In this document: in pieces, positions 1 through 12,500 of the stretch
How positions within the stretch are numbered: the stretch's first letter is position 1
Layout of the letters: each line of letters opens with the position of its first letter
Origin: Ecdyonurus torrentis
Lineage: Eukaryota > Arthropoda > Insecta > Ephemeroptera > Heptageniidae
Length of the DNA: 64,000 nucleotides
Assembly (NCBI GenBank): GCA_949318235.1
Contig: OX439131.1
Coordinates: forward strand, 8,930,311 to 8,994,310
Reading direction: 5' to 3'
Notes under the pieces: generated by a model
What the model saw: the letters and a program-made list of their open reading frames with translations, nothing else
Databases searched by the model: none
Told to the model about the DNA's origin: nothing
Program-made: the position numbers and the translations under genes

Positions 1-768
1 AATGGATGTAGAATATAGTTGCATGATGCTAGAGTCAGAATGTTAGGTCTGGCTTAAATGGGGGAAAAAATGTATAATATGCAGAATTCAGAATATAAAT
101 ATGATACTCTGGTAACTCAAAATTAAAGGATAAAACAAAAATTGTGTTCTATTTTTTTTTCTAGTTTTATACATATTGGAAAATATATATAAAAATAATG
201 CTAACAATATTTGTTTTTATATATAAAATACGTAATTGAGGGCCAGGTTAATTGTATAAATGCAATGTTAAAATGTTACTAGTTGGGCGTGTTTGGTTTA
301 TATGCAAAAATTTGCACCAACCAAATGGAAATTTGTCTCATGCAAAGGCTTTAGAAAGGCCTATATAAATAGCAGTAAAAATATATATATCATATCAAAT
401 TGTGTACTGTATACCATGTCTTTTGTGTATAAAATAAAATACCATTTAGTAAGAAAAAAATGAAACTTTTAATTGTTTTGTTACTTTTCACAATTCACTT
501 AATAGTTTAAACTGCATTAATTATAGTTTTTTTTTATGTTTTGCATAATGCAATAAAAATTCTGTGACTAAATTAAAAAAATAATAAAATATGGAAAAAC
601 TATTGCGATTAATGATATTAATAGAAAAGGATTGAAATAGTAAGAGAGGAATTAGAGCACTATATAATGAATTTAAAAACCCCTTTACTCTACCTATCAA
701 AATCAGAGTATTTTCAATACACTGCTTTAATTTCTCTTGTACTTACATACCTTTTGTTTTGGTAGATG

Positions 769-845
<77 letters not shown>

Positions 846-1002
846 TAATACAGTATATTAAAGCAATTAATTTAGTTTTACTTCTTGTTCTCTACAGCAA
901 ATTGAAACCTATTTAATTGGGCCGATGTATAGTTAATCAAACAGGTCATTATTTTTTGCTATTATAATTTTCTATAATACTAATTATAATTTCTATATAC
1001 TA

Positions 1003-1207
<205 letters not shown>

Positions 1208-1568
1208 GTAAAATAACAAAAAATGCAAAATAATACAATGGTGCTCATCTCATATACATCACATGTATCATGTTTATGAGCACCATAAAGATCATTATGA
1301 GTGACTAAAACTGAGGATAAAATTTACTGTGCATACTGCGTACTCGCATATATTTTTTTCTTTCTTTGCTTTAATTAAAACAAGATTGTATCACATTGAA
1401 TTACTAAATAAGAAGACAAAAGTTTATTTCAGCCCTTTATTCTTCATACATGAGAAAGGAACACAATAATTAAAAGGTATAGCAAAGGATTGCTTACAGT
1501 CAGAGAAAAAAATATCCATGTTGAGTCAAACATGGAATACATTTTTTTAAAAAAAGAAACCAAGTATT

Positions 1569-1601
<33 letters not shown>

Positions 1602-2007
1602 ATTTGTCAAAAACTATTGGTCAATTATTTTTGTCAAAATGTTAAATACAGTAGTATTAAATCAATAGTTTTAAAATGTATATTAGAGAAGCTTCTGAAT
1701 GGATGCATATTTGATGAATACAATTTTTGAAATGAAAAGTCTATACCATTGAAAATAGGTTGTAGACAAACTCATTGATGGTTTGCTTTTGGATAAGAAG
1801 TAAAATTATAAGCTTCAATTTTAAGTTTTGTACATTTTGGATATATAAAACCAATTCTGGATTGTGATAGGAACATTCTCTAGTCTTAATAACAGAATTT
1901 AATAGATATTAATGTCAAGGAATATTTTAAGGCCAAATATCGCATGCATAATGTCAATTACTACTTTTATAGAAGATTCAAAATAGACAATGTTTTGGAC
2001 TCTTTAA

Positions 2008-2346
2008 GGGAGTAGGGGACCGACGTCGGCCATTAGACTCAAACTTTTCACGTCAAAAAAATCTGAAATTTTGCACAATGATACTTCAGCTTGATACAAT
2101 TTCAAACGTATAAAATTTTTTGGGGGGTACTGTGCAAATTAATTTTATATGACTTTTTGAAATTTTAAGCCCATAAGGCCTAATGTTAATTTCAATATTT
2201 TTCTTCTTTTTTTCAGGACAGTCAAACATCATGAAATTTTTATTACGGCTAGGTGTGATCTTTAGCTAACACAATGACACCCAATTTAGACCCAAAACAC
2301 TTATATATATATATATTTTTAGATATAAGGTCGGCACCCTGCTCCC
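2008..2346. mobile_element. TTAA-flanked MITE, 339 bp
   Basis: GGGAGTAGGGGACCGAC and GTCGGCACCCTGCTCCC are imperfect inverse ends, with TTAA at 2004-2007 and 2347-2350. It is non-coding and piggyBac-like by target site and terminal GGG/CCC. Confidence 0.7.
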
Positions 2347-2933
2347 TTAATAAAATCAACTAATCTTTTAATAAGGCATTTTGTAGACTTAAAAAAGTAT
2401 GAATTTTAATTTTTACTGACACAAGATGTGTAGTGCAACTTATACAAGCCGCAAATAGTTAATTTTAAGATTAGGTTTTGGCAGGTATAAAAAGATAACA
2501 ATTTTAATCCTGATATGTGTGTGTTTGAAGAATAAAAAATTGACTGATAAGGCACTGTTTATCATAGTCTTTTCATTTATTATATACAGAATATATATTA
2601 TATAATATCATATGGCAACATTAGTTTATCTTAAAGCAATGCCACCATAAAAATATTTAATGTACATTTTTTTATGCATCCCACATTTCAATTTTATCTA
2701 CTTAAAGAACAAAATGTATAATATCTGCTAATATATAAGAGAACTTTTTATTTTGCAAAAACTCTATTAAAATTTACTTTTGTGAATATTTGAATTTGTG
2801 TGCAAAAGTAAACTGCATGAAATTACAAGAATTTGATGGAAGATGGAATGGTCTTGTCTTTATTTTGGATAATTTTCTAATTTAGATTACTGATAAAAGC
2901 TTATCTGGAATTTATGGGCAATTTATTTTAATT

Positions 2934-3197
2934 AAAATTTGATAGGGAGAAACCAAATGAAAGTTGGCGCCAGGCAGCAGCGTCAACTGAAAATCTCAAA
3001 TGGCGATAGTGGTTAAAAAATATATATATTTGATAAATATATAAATCATGCCATATATTGTCTGCCAATATATGGCATGATATACCTATATATTTTTCAA
3101 ATATATATTTTTTAAACCACTATCGCCATTTGAGATTTTCAGTTGACGCTGCTGCCTGGCGCCAACTCTCATTTGGTTTCTCCCTATCAAATTTTAA
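2934..3197. repeat. Palindromic repeat, 264 bp
   Basis: AAAATTTGATAGGGAGAAAC and its inverse bound about 110-bp arms containing GGCGCCAGGCAGCAGCGTCA. The centre is rich in ATATAT with GGCATGATATA. A right-half copy with its flanking sequence recurs at 58163-58345. Confidence 0.85.
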
Positions 3198-4919
3198 CGT
3201 TACAATTTTACCGTGATGGTACCTTTCCTTTTCCTAATTACAATTTATTTTAATTGTTATTTTATTGTTCAATTTAATTTTTTTTTCAACTTATATCCCC
3301 AAACCCCAATTACAAAATTAAATTTTAATAAGGTTTTTGCAAATAGCACATTTACTTTTTCTTTCTGTATGCTTTACCTTGTATTCTATACAAAATAAAA
3401 AAAAGCACACACTATGTTTTTCTCTGGCATGCCAGAAAATCCATTGGAGATGATATCAACGTTATAACTTACATTAACTACATGTTATGGCACTTGATTT
3501 ACTTATACTAATTTATTTTGCTTCATATCAAGCATCATTAACACTTGGCAACTTCACCGCAGTAGCCAATTCAAATATGCTTATCATAATAATTTTAGTT
3601 CCTAGCATAAAATATTTTTATTGTAAATTCTTAAACAGATAATTAAGGAAAATAAAAACCATCACTATTGATTAAAATAATTATTAAGCATAGGATTGAG
3701 GAACGAAGCAAGGGAAGAGAAATCTTAGAGTATAGAGATGCCCTGTACGTAGTGTAGTGAAAGATCTTGCCATCACAAGAGTTAATGAACATACTGGATA
3801 TAGCTTTTGGTACAAGTCTTCATGAGTGTTGTGTGTGTGTGCCTTTTTCAATCTTTAAAAAACTTGGAAAAAGGTTGAAAAACAAACATTAAAGGCACTA
3901 GCTGATTTACACTTTAATTTATCTGAATGGGAGTTTACAATTTTATTCAGTTATACCATTTTTCCACATTCATTTTTAAAAATCAAGTACAACACTAATT
4001 TTAGAGCAATTTTGAAGTGGGATATTTGCATGCTTTGTATGGATATGCAATGGAATTGGCAGCGATTATATTGCATCTTGTCCCCCGCAAATAATAATAA
4101 AAACAGTGATAAAAAAAACACGAAAAACTTAATTATAGCCTATAGTATATATAGTGCTATTTAGAATGCATTATAAAATATGTTAGGCTAGGAATTAAAT
4201 AGATTATTATTTGTAAATGAATTTGGCTTTTAACAATTTGTAGTATGTTGAGCAAATCTGTAAAAATATTACTAATGCAAAAATGATCCAAGAAATAAAT
4301 CATTTCATAAATGTTCAATAATTCAATAATGCTTTCAATATTCAAGGGAAAAAACCTGTAATATTAAAACAGACCACTTGTGAACTTTTACATAGACTTA
4401 ATAACATTTTAAAAATCTAATAATTATGTAAATTTACAAATTATGAGCTTAAAAAAAAAAAAAAAAAAAAAACTAAACTAAAACTTACAATGTAATCAAG
4501 AGATAAAAAGCTAGTTCTATTAATAAAGTGGTAAAATTAAACAAATATAAGGGAAAAATGTGAAATTTCATAAAAAATATATATAGAAAGCAATGTACAA
4601 GCAAATTATATGTAACAAATTTTCAAGAATATGATACAATAGTTTCAGTGCAATGGCTCACACATTCCCATATAATGTTTGCATCATGTACTTGAGTTGT
4701 ACATGATTGAATGGCAGGGTTTGTGAACTATAAACACACTTGCAGAGATCATGACACTTATTACTTATTATCAACTTCCTTCACTCAAATATAGTAAACA
4801 ACATTTATAACAAATGTGCACATTAAGTTTATCCATTAATTACATTTTGCTATAAAGAAAGAGAAGAAAAAAAAAAAAAAGGCTCACACTTATAAGTTTA
4901 TAAGGAGATTTTAAGGAAA

Positions 4920-5300
4920 AGAAACTATCACGGTTACATATGATACATTTGAAAGAAAAGGATATGAGAAACGAGCAAGAGCTTTACCATAGTGAAGAGA
5001 GTCTCATAGTTTGGTGAAAATCTTGCCAGCGCAGATATATTAACATTAGATTGCTTTCAGCACTGCACTCCAAGAGAAAGCAGAATGATCATTCATAGCT
5101 TTTCTCAGAGTCTGTAAAGACAAGCAAAGGCACAGATACACTCAGTTTTCTCTTGGAATTTAGTGCCAAAAGATATCCATTGTGTTTATTATTTCTGTGC
5201 GAGCATGATTTTCCCCTAACTATGGGACTCTCGTCAGTATGGTAAGGCACTTGCTGGTTCCTCCTATCCTTTTCTTTTAAATTTATCTCATACATTTATT
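4920..5300. repeat. Diverged fold-back family member
   Basis: AAACTATCACGGTTAC and then GAAAGAAAAGGATATGAG and GCTTTACCATAGTGAAG at the left are inverted at 5235-5295 (CAGTATGGTAAGGCACTTGC, TCCTATCCTTTTC). The head and arms are those of the family at 58722 and 61354. A still weaker relative may begin near 3656. Confidence 0.6.
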
Positions 5301-5657
5301 ACTGAGGAAAACAACAACTCTGATTCACTTTTTTTTAAAGGCTCATGATAAGGAAAGCTACTCTTTCAATCAATCCCTACAGTTGTGTTTTTACAACTTT
5401 GAGCATGGACATTTGTAGGACGTCTACTGCGTTTATTATTAACATATTTTTATTTCTTTGTTTCTCCATTTTTTTTTTTTTTTTTTTTTTTATAAATAAA
5501 TTTAAACTGTAACATTTTTGGACCATGTAAATTCAAGCAAGAATTTGTTTAATTATAAAATAAATAAAAAAACAAAACAAACAAACATTTTTCATAATAA
5601 TTATAAAAACTGAAATGCAATGCTTGAGAATTTCAAGTTTGTTAGCAGTGCTGCATC

Positions 5658-5723
<66 letters not shown>

Positions 5724-5989
5724 AATGTTTCAATATTTTGCTTCCATGAAAAACATGTGGGTATGTATGTATATAAATATATATAGGATTGCCCTTGTTG
5801 CATCCAAAGGGAGGGGAAAAAAAGGTTGCTAAAAATTGTACTTGATGAAGCATGGATTCTACAACTCATTTTCTTAATATTCGTTGAAACATCAATAAAA
5901 ACATCTGGATGTATGGAAAAAAATGCACAAATTAATTCACTAATTGAAAATACATTTGAAACAATAAAACTCATCAATGTTATGCAGAC

Positions 5990-6510
5990 TTACTGACTGT
6001 TTTTATTGGCAGCTCTACGGAATGCATCTCTTAATGTGGGTTGAGATGACACTGTTAAACTTCTTTTACGTTGTGTACTAGATTTTCTCTTGACAATGCC
6101 TTTAGATGACTGAGTACGATTCCTAAATTGATATGCAGAGTTTGAACCATCACTTCTATCAATGCTCTCTTGCTCCAAGTTAAACTGTTCTTGCAGTTTT
6201 TGTGCCAATAAAAAATCTTTGTATTCTTGTTCAGTCTCTTGTTTCTTAGGACTGAAATATTTATTATTATTTAGACTGGAGGAAGCTGTATTTGTGCTCT
6301 CTACATTTTCAAAGTGGTCAGGTGAAAGCCTAGAGTTGCCCTGGGACTGTGTTTGGGATGGATCAGCTGAATCAATCTCCATGGCTTCACTTTCATTAAA
6401 AAGTGAATTGGAAGTCACAGTGCTTGAAGCAGGCTTTGACTTTTGTTTAAACTTACTTGAATTGAAAAGTTGTAAAACTGGATTTGATTTACGAGAAATG
6501 CATTGAAATC
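5990..6510 (-). CDS. RNF168: RNF168 last exon, MIU2/LRM2 and basic tail
   Basis: The exon encodes residues 350-522. It enters through a TATTTCAG acceptor in the phase left by exon 7. It contains the second ubiquitin-binding module at about 445-481, a basic cluster at about 490-500 (KRKSSTQRKRS), and a C-terminal QPTLRDAF. The last motif resembles a degenerate PIP box (Q-x-x-L-x-x-A-F). Human RNF168 also ends with a QxxVxxMF-like stretch, so the terminal motif may be conserved. That is inference, not demonstrated. Confidence 0.88.
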
Positions 6511-9500
6511 CTGAAATAAAAAAGTGTAGAGATTTGTATTATTTAAATATATAATATGCATAACAATGCTAATTTGCATATCGATCTTGTTGCGAACAAA
6601 ATGTCTATCTCGTATTTTGTCAGGCACAGCAAAATGTATATCTTGTTTTTTGTCAGCGTAAGCAAAATGTCTATCTTGAGCGTCATCTCCATAACGTTTG
6701 GGAACGAGATAGACATTTTGCTTATGCTGACAAAAAACGAGATAGACATTTTGCTTCGCGTGATAAAATACGAGACAAACATTTTGTTTGCAACAAGATC
6801 GATATTTTATCTCTCCAATGCCCATTATTTTCAATTTTTTTACTTTTCATGTCTCTGTGTCAATAAAGTGATGTAACAAGCATGAATTACGATATTATGA
6901 TAATGTGCAGCCATTAGGCAGGCTATTTCCATGAACTTTCTAGAGCTAAAAAACTCTGGCAGGTGAGGGAGGACATATGGCTTGCTACCTGCCTGTCTCA
7001 CAACCCTCTTACAAGTTAGTGCACAATTTAAAATTATAGGATGTGTATGAGATAGATGTATATAAGGCAAAAAACAACATCGCAGTTGGTATTAATAAGT
7101 TTGAAAAATATTTAGAAAATAGTTGGTAGAGATTAGAGCATGCTGTATTGAAAATTAATAAAACGAGAATATTCTCTAATTTATATAATAAATTGGGACT
7201 AGGGACCAAATATTCTAGCGTGAGCTAGTTAAAAATAGACGTTAAGGAATGAGGGTAGTGTCAAAATAAAATATAATAGCCTATGCCTAGCATCTCAAGT
7301 TCTCACACTACATCAAAGGCGGCACAAAATTATAAAACAGCATCAGACTTACTCTTGGCCTTAGACCGGTTTTATTCTTTACCTAGGACTCATCAGTTAG
7401 GCTTGGCAGAGAGCTCTGTATAGCTAGTAGTGATGGAACTTTACCACGTTATGTAACATATTTGTTAGGTATACCTAATGGTTGTCATTATAATTATGGT
7501 TATATAACTTTTCTTTCTAATCAAGGTCATACCTGATGCATGTAAACAAGCTGTGATTGCAACTCGATGTCTAGTATTATCTAGTGTTCTTATATATACC
7601 TCGCCTTCTCTACTTATTATTATTTACAAGTTTTATTTTATATTTTTACCTAAATTAAATCACATTATTTTATAAATAACTTATTTGAAATAGTTAAAAA
7701 ATATATTATTATTTTTTTGTATCATTTTTTACTTATACCTATTATTATAGCCTAATTATTATAACTATTATTATACAGGGTGTTTATTTAAATTGTTACT
7801 ATTTTAGAGGCTGATTTCACTATGAAATTTTTTTACAATTCCATCTTGTTATATATCAAATTCAAGCACAAATTTTGAAATTTTTAAAAATGTTTGCAAA
7901 AAAGAGTTATGCCAAGTGGTTTTTATTTTAATCAGTTAGTGGCGTAAGAGCTCATTTTTGAAGAAAAAACTCGCGATTGCGCCAGATTTTGATGTAAACA
8001 AAGGCTGGATTGGCTGAGATGGACCCACAGCTTGGGCACCGAGATCACTAGACCTCACCACAATTCATTTTTTATTGTGGGACGTCAAAGACAAAGTGTT
8101 TAAGACTCCAGTGCGAGATATACCAGAGTTGAAGCAACGCCATCAGGATTTCTGATGCTATCGAGTCCATCACGGCTTAGATGCTCCGCAACGCGTGTGA
8201 CGCGAACTGCAGTTTCGATTTGACAACTGCCGGGCTACAAATGGTTCCCACGTGGAGAAACCTAAATGTCATTTGCTTATCATCACTTTTAAGTAAGAAA
8301 AAAAATTAATAAGACATTTTTTTTATTTTTTTAGGAAAACGCTGTTTGCTAACATCTGTTTTTCCTAAAAAAAATCGCGCTTAGTATTGTTTTGCATCTA
8401 GTCAAAATAAAAATTGACAAATATCACATTTTTAAAAGCAGAAAATAAAATGTCCAAACTTAAGCTTTAATTTGATGTATAATAAGTCTAATTTGTCAAT
8501 AAACTTCATATTAAAATACGCTTCTGAAAAAGTAAAAATTTAAATAAACACCCTGTATATTTTCAAACTCATTATTCTGTACATACTAATAATATTTATC
8601 TTAAATTTTTAATTTTAAAAAAGGATGGGATGAAATTGTTGCATAAGTACTGAGACAAAAACAAACTAATATCTCAATTAAAAAAAAAAAAATAATAATA
8701 ATAATAATAAAAACGTGAATTATGAAAATGAGAACTATGTAGGAACGCAAAAAGGAAATGCATTGAAATTTATTTAATTGTTACGAGGAAATTTTTACTA
8801 TTTTGTAATTAATTGATACTTTGGTCATTTAAACATTTTTAATTGCTACTGCAAATTCTGCAAATAATTTTTATAATAAATAAAACAAATAGAGTTATTT
8901 AAGTTCTGATTTTTGATAGTGAGAAATTAAAAAAATGAAAGTATAAAACGGTACAAGTGGTTGGGCGTTAGACAAAATTTGCAATTGCAACAACTTTTAT
9001 TTGATATTTACATTAAAAGAGTAAGTAAGATGGAAAAGAGTAAGTCTGATGCTGTTTTATAATGTTGTGCCTTTAATGTAGTGAGAATGTGACATGCTAG
9101 CCATAATGTATTTTATTTTGTGATACTGTACCCTCATCCCTTAACGGCTCTATGTAACTAGCTCAAGCTAGAATATTTGGTCCCTAGTCCCAATTTACTA
9201 TATAAATTAGAGAATCTTCGCGTTTTATTAATTTTCAATTCAAAGTACGTACTCTAATTTCTCTACTTGCCATTTTCCATTATTACTTTTTTAACATGTT
9301 ATATATAATATTGCATTTAATTGTTAAGGCCCGCGCAGCCGTCCTATTTAATATTAACTAAAAAAGGGACTAAATAAAATAAAAAGTTTTTAACGCAGCC
9401 GTCTTAACTAAGCCTCTTAACGAAACCAAACACAAGCCAGTTTTTTTGTGACGTCACAAACGCGCGAAATACGAATAAATATTAACTCGGAACATGTTTT

Positions 9501-12500
9501 GATAGCAGCTTTTCTCTGTGTGTTTGAGTTGCAGATTAGTTTTTTTTTATTTTTTATGTGTAGTCAGACAACAGATAAGTTCTGATAAAACAAAATATCG
9601 GACATAGCTACAACCGATTATGAAATAAAAAATAGTCCAAAGTGGTACGGGAGCTTCTAGATGAAATTGCAAAGCCGCTTTGTCCGCCTTGTGGTCCGCC
9701 TTTATTTATTAATTTGTTTCTTTATTTATGATAATTAAAGTATTAACTTAATTATTTGTATCTCATGTTGTTTTCTTTCGTACATATAAACTTTATTGCT
9801 TTCAAAAAATAATAATAATGCTGTAAATGAAAAACTATATATTATTTGTTTTCTTTTTTGCAATTATTGTAGCTTGCTTCTTTTTTAAAAAGTACCTAAA
9901 CAAATCCACGTTTCCTCATTTTCATTTTAAACTAAAATAATGAAATAAACATTTAAAATAATCTGCAAAATGTAGGCTTTCTGACTTTATTAAAAAGCAT
10001 ACTTTAATATTGTTTCCTGATTTTTTACGGCACTTTAAATTATAGCGTAAAATGATCGAGTGTGGCATCGCGGTACCGCGCGCGCTTGCATAATTTTACT
10101 ATATATCAACCCTCAACCCCCAGCAACAACATACCTTTCTCAGACTGTACTTGTTTTACCCGTATATACAAATATTTCACTGTATTTTGAACACGGCAAA
10201 TTATTTATTATTAATTAAAAATATACTGCATAATCACTTTCATCACTCAAGTAAATTTTTTATAAAAAAAAATAGTCACACGTACTGTACCCTACAACAC
10301 TCACTGCACTGCCGAATCCAGATGAGTCAAACTGAGAGCTCAAGTAAATTGACAAACTGGACAGTATCGATATATTAAAAGAAACTTACTCATATCATAT
10401 TATATAATAAATATTGTATACATACTTATATCATAGTTCAAAGTCTAAAATGAGTAACAAACGTACCTATTTTGTGTTTAATATTTTTGTTAAAATTTGT
10501 CATTCCATATAACAAACTCAGTTTGATTCTACGCTGTGAAGTGAGTGGATGGTGCTTCGATATATGTTTTTTTTTATATATAATTTGTGGTTTAATATAT
10601 TGTAATGAATATAATATATATCTTCATTATACCACTAATCAGATCAGATTCTATTTAAATAATATTAACAATAAAAATCATTAAAGCAAAAGAGTTGCAA
10701 AAATATTGATGAAACTTTTGCATTTATTGAATAATAAATTGTTATTCTCGTAAGTACCGATTGTTTTCTATTAATTATTATATTTTTAATTTTATTACTA
10801 TTTTTTATTTTAAAGTATACAAGGATTCATAAATGTCTTTATATTTTTATTATTGCTATTATTTTTATTTTACTTATTTGTGATATAAGCATACAAACTC
10901 ATCTCGCGGATCGCGGAGTTCGTCGTCATAACATTCACGCTATTCATTAATAAATTTTTAAAAATTAGTCAAAATAAAACAAATTCTCATATATGCTTAT
11001 TTTAAATGAGAACGAAAATAACCCAGGTTTGTAATGTTGTAAAGTTCGAATCGGGAATGCCAATCACCCATCACCGATGTACACGCGTATACGGGCAAAA
11101 ATAAATACGCAATAATTATGCACGGAAATATACGTTATTTATGCTGCATTAATGTCATTATGGGATAAATGATGCTAAATTAGAAAACTAAAATTAATTT
11201 AACCAAAATTTTATCATAATATTTTTTACCAATATGTCTTATGAAGTATAGCATAAATTATGCTGTAGTGAAGAAATTGTGATGAAAATGAGCTAGCATA
11301 ATTATTACGTATTTATTTTTGTCCATGTTCTACGCAATTTTCAGCAACGTTTAAATATCCCAACATAATTTATGCTATGCTACATGAGAGCTTTTAATTT
11401 GCATAGTATAGTAATTAATTTCTTTAGCAATATAGTTTATTCTTTATTAAAATAAATGCAGCATAATTAAAATGTATAGTTCCCGATATTAGTTCCTTAA
11501 CAGTAATTAGACAGTAGATTATCTCCTATGCTGAGAATGTCAGATCGGTTCCGCGCGCCTCCTGTCTCAAGCGGTTTGAACTGTGTGGGGGGAGCCCTCG
11601 TAACAAGTTTTTGCGAACATTTTATACAAAAACCCATAGCTAAAAAAAAAAAAAAATACGGAAGCTTCATAGTTTTCATGAAGCTATGAAGCTTCCGTAT
11701 TTTTTTTTTAGCTATGGATTTTCGTATAAAATGTTTGCAAAAACTTGTTACGAGAGCTCCCCCCAAAATAGTTCAAACCGCTTGAGACAGGAGGCGCGCG
11801 GAACCGATCTGACATTCTCAGCATAGAAGATAATCTACTGTCTAATTACTGTGTAGTTCCTTTTTTCGTGCAAAATTCGTAATAAGTGCGGGAAACTTTC
11901 GCGCCAATTCTCATTTTTATTTAGTGGGTGCGCTGTGGGTGCGTACCGTATTCACTTGCGAGCGCTGAAAGTGCTGACAAAACGTACCGTATCACCTCTG
12001 TCAGCGCTTCACAGCGTTTACCGAAGAGACCCGAACGGACAGCAGCTGATGCTGAGAGCCTCTGCGCGCTGCTGAAAGTAAATAGGTGAGGCGCCTCTCA
12101 GAGGTCTGGCGTACCGTATTTGCTAGCGCAAAGTATCCAAATTGCTCAGAATTCGTACCGTATAGCCACAGCACTGCACAGCACTCTCATCGAAATACGG
12201 TACGCACCCTGTGATTGGCTGGAGCTTGGCTGAGCCAAGCTCTCTTAACTAAAATAAATTCTAAAATAAATTCTTAAATAAAAGCTTGAGTCTCTTAGCT
12301 AAAATAAAGATGGCATCGCGTCACGCTGCTCTCAGCCAATCACAACGGCTTATTTTTTTCAATTTATTTAACACTAAATAAAATAAGACCGCTGCGCGGG
12401 CCTTAAAGTAAAGACCAGAATGAAATCACATTTTAATAGTAATAAAAAATCTTTATACCAAATATATAGCAATTCTAGCTACAATTAAATGAAGTGTGAG

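Larger units (their letters stand above)
7078..9291. repeat. Older fold-back of the hammerhead family, interrupted by a mariner relic
   Basis: The left arm at 7078-7425 and right arm at about 9030-9291 are diverged copies of the arms at 30850-31945, including the shared AGCTAGTTA and AAACAGCATCAGACTTACTC blocks. The arms are separated by other sequence and by a mariner-like relic at 7776-8555. The right arm lacks the ribozyme. It lies in RNF168 intron 7. Confidence 0.65.
9328..12402. mobile_element. TTAA-flanked 3.1 kb non-autonomous element
   Basis: The termini GGCCCGCGCAGCCGTC and GACCGCTGCGCGGGCC are inverted with one mismatch, and TTAA flanks both (9324-9327, 12403-12406). A TTAA duplication is characteristic of piggyBac-type insertion. 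No transposase frame is visible. It carries a 350-bp near-perfect palindrome (11501-11850) and a run of GTACCGTAT motifs (11943-12207). It fills half of RNF168 intron 7. Confidence 0.75.

Noticed and set aside
5642..5977. Extra RNF168 3' exon or small gene on the minus strand
   Set aside because: The frame is dominated by a poly-T derived phenylalanine run and has no homology or splice signals that I can recognise.
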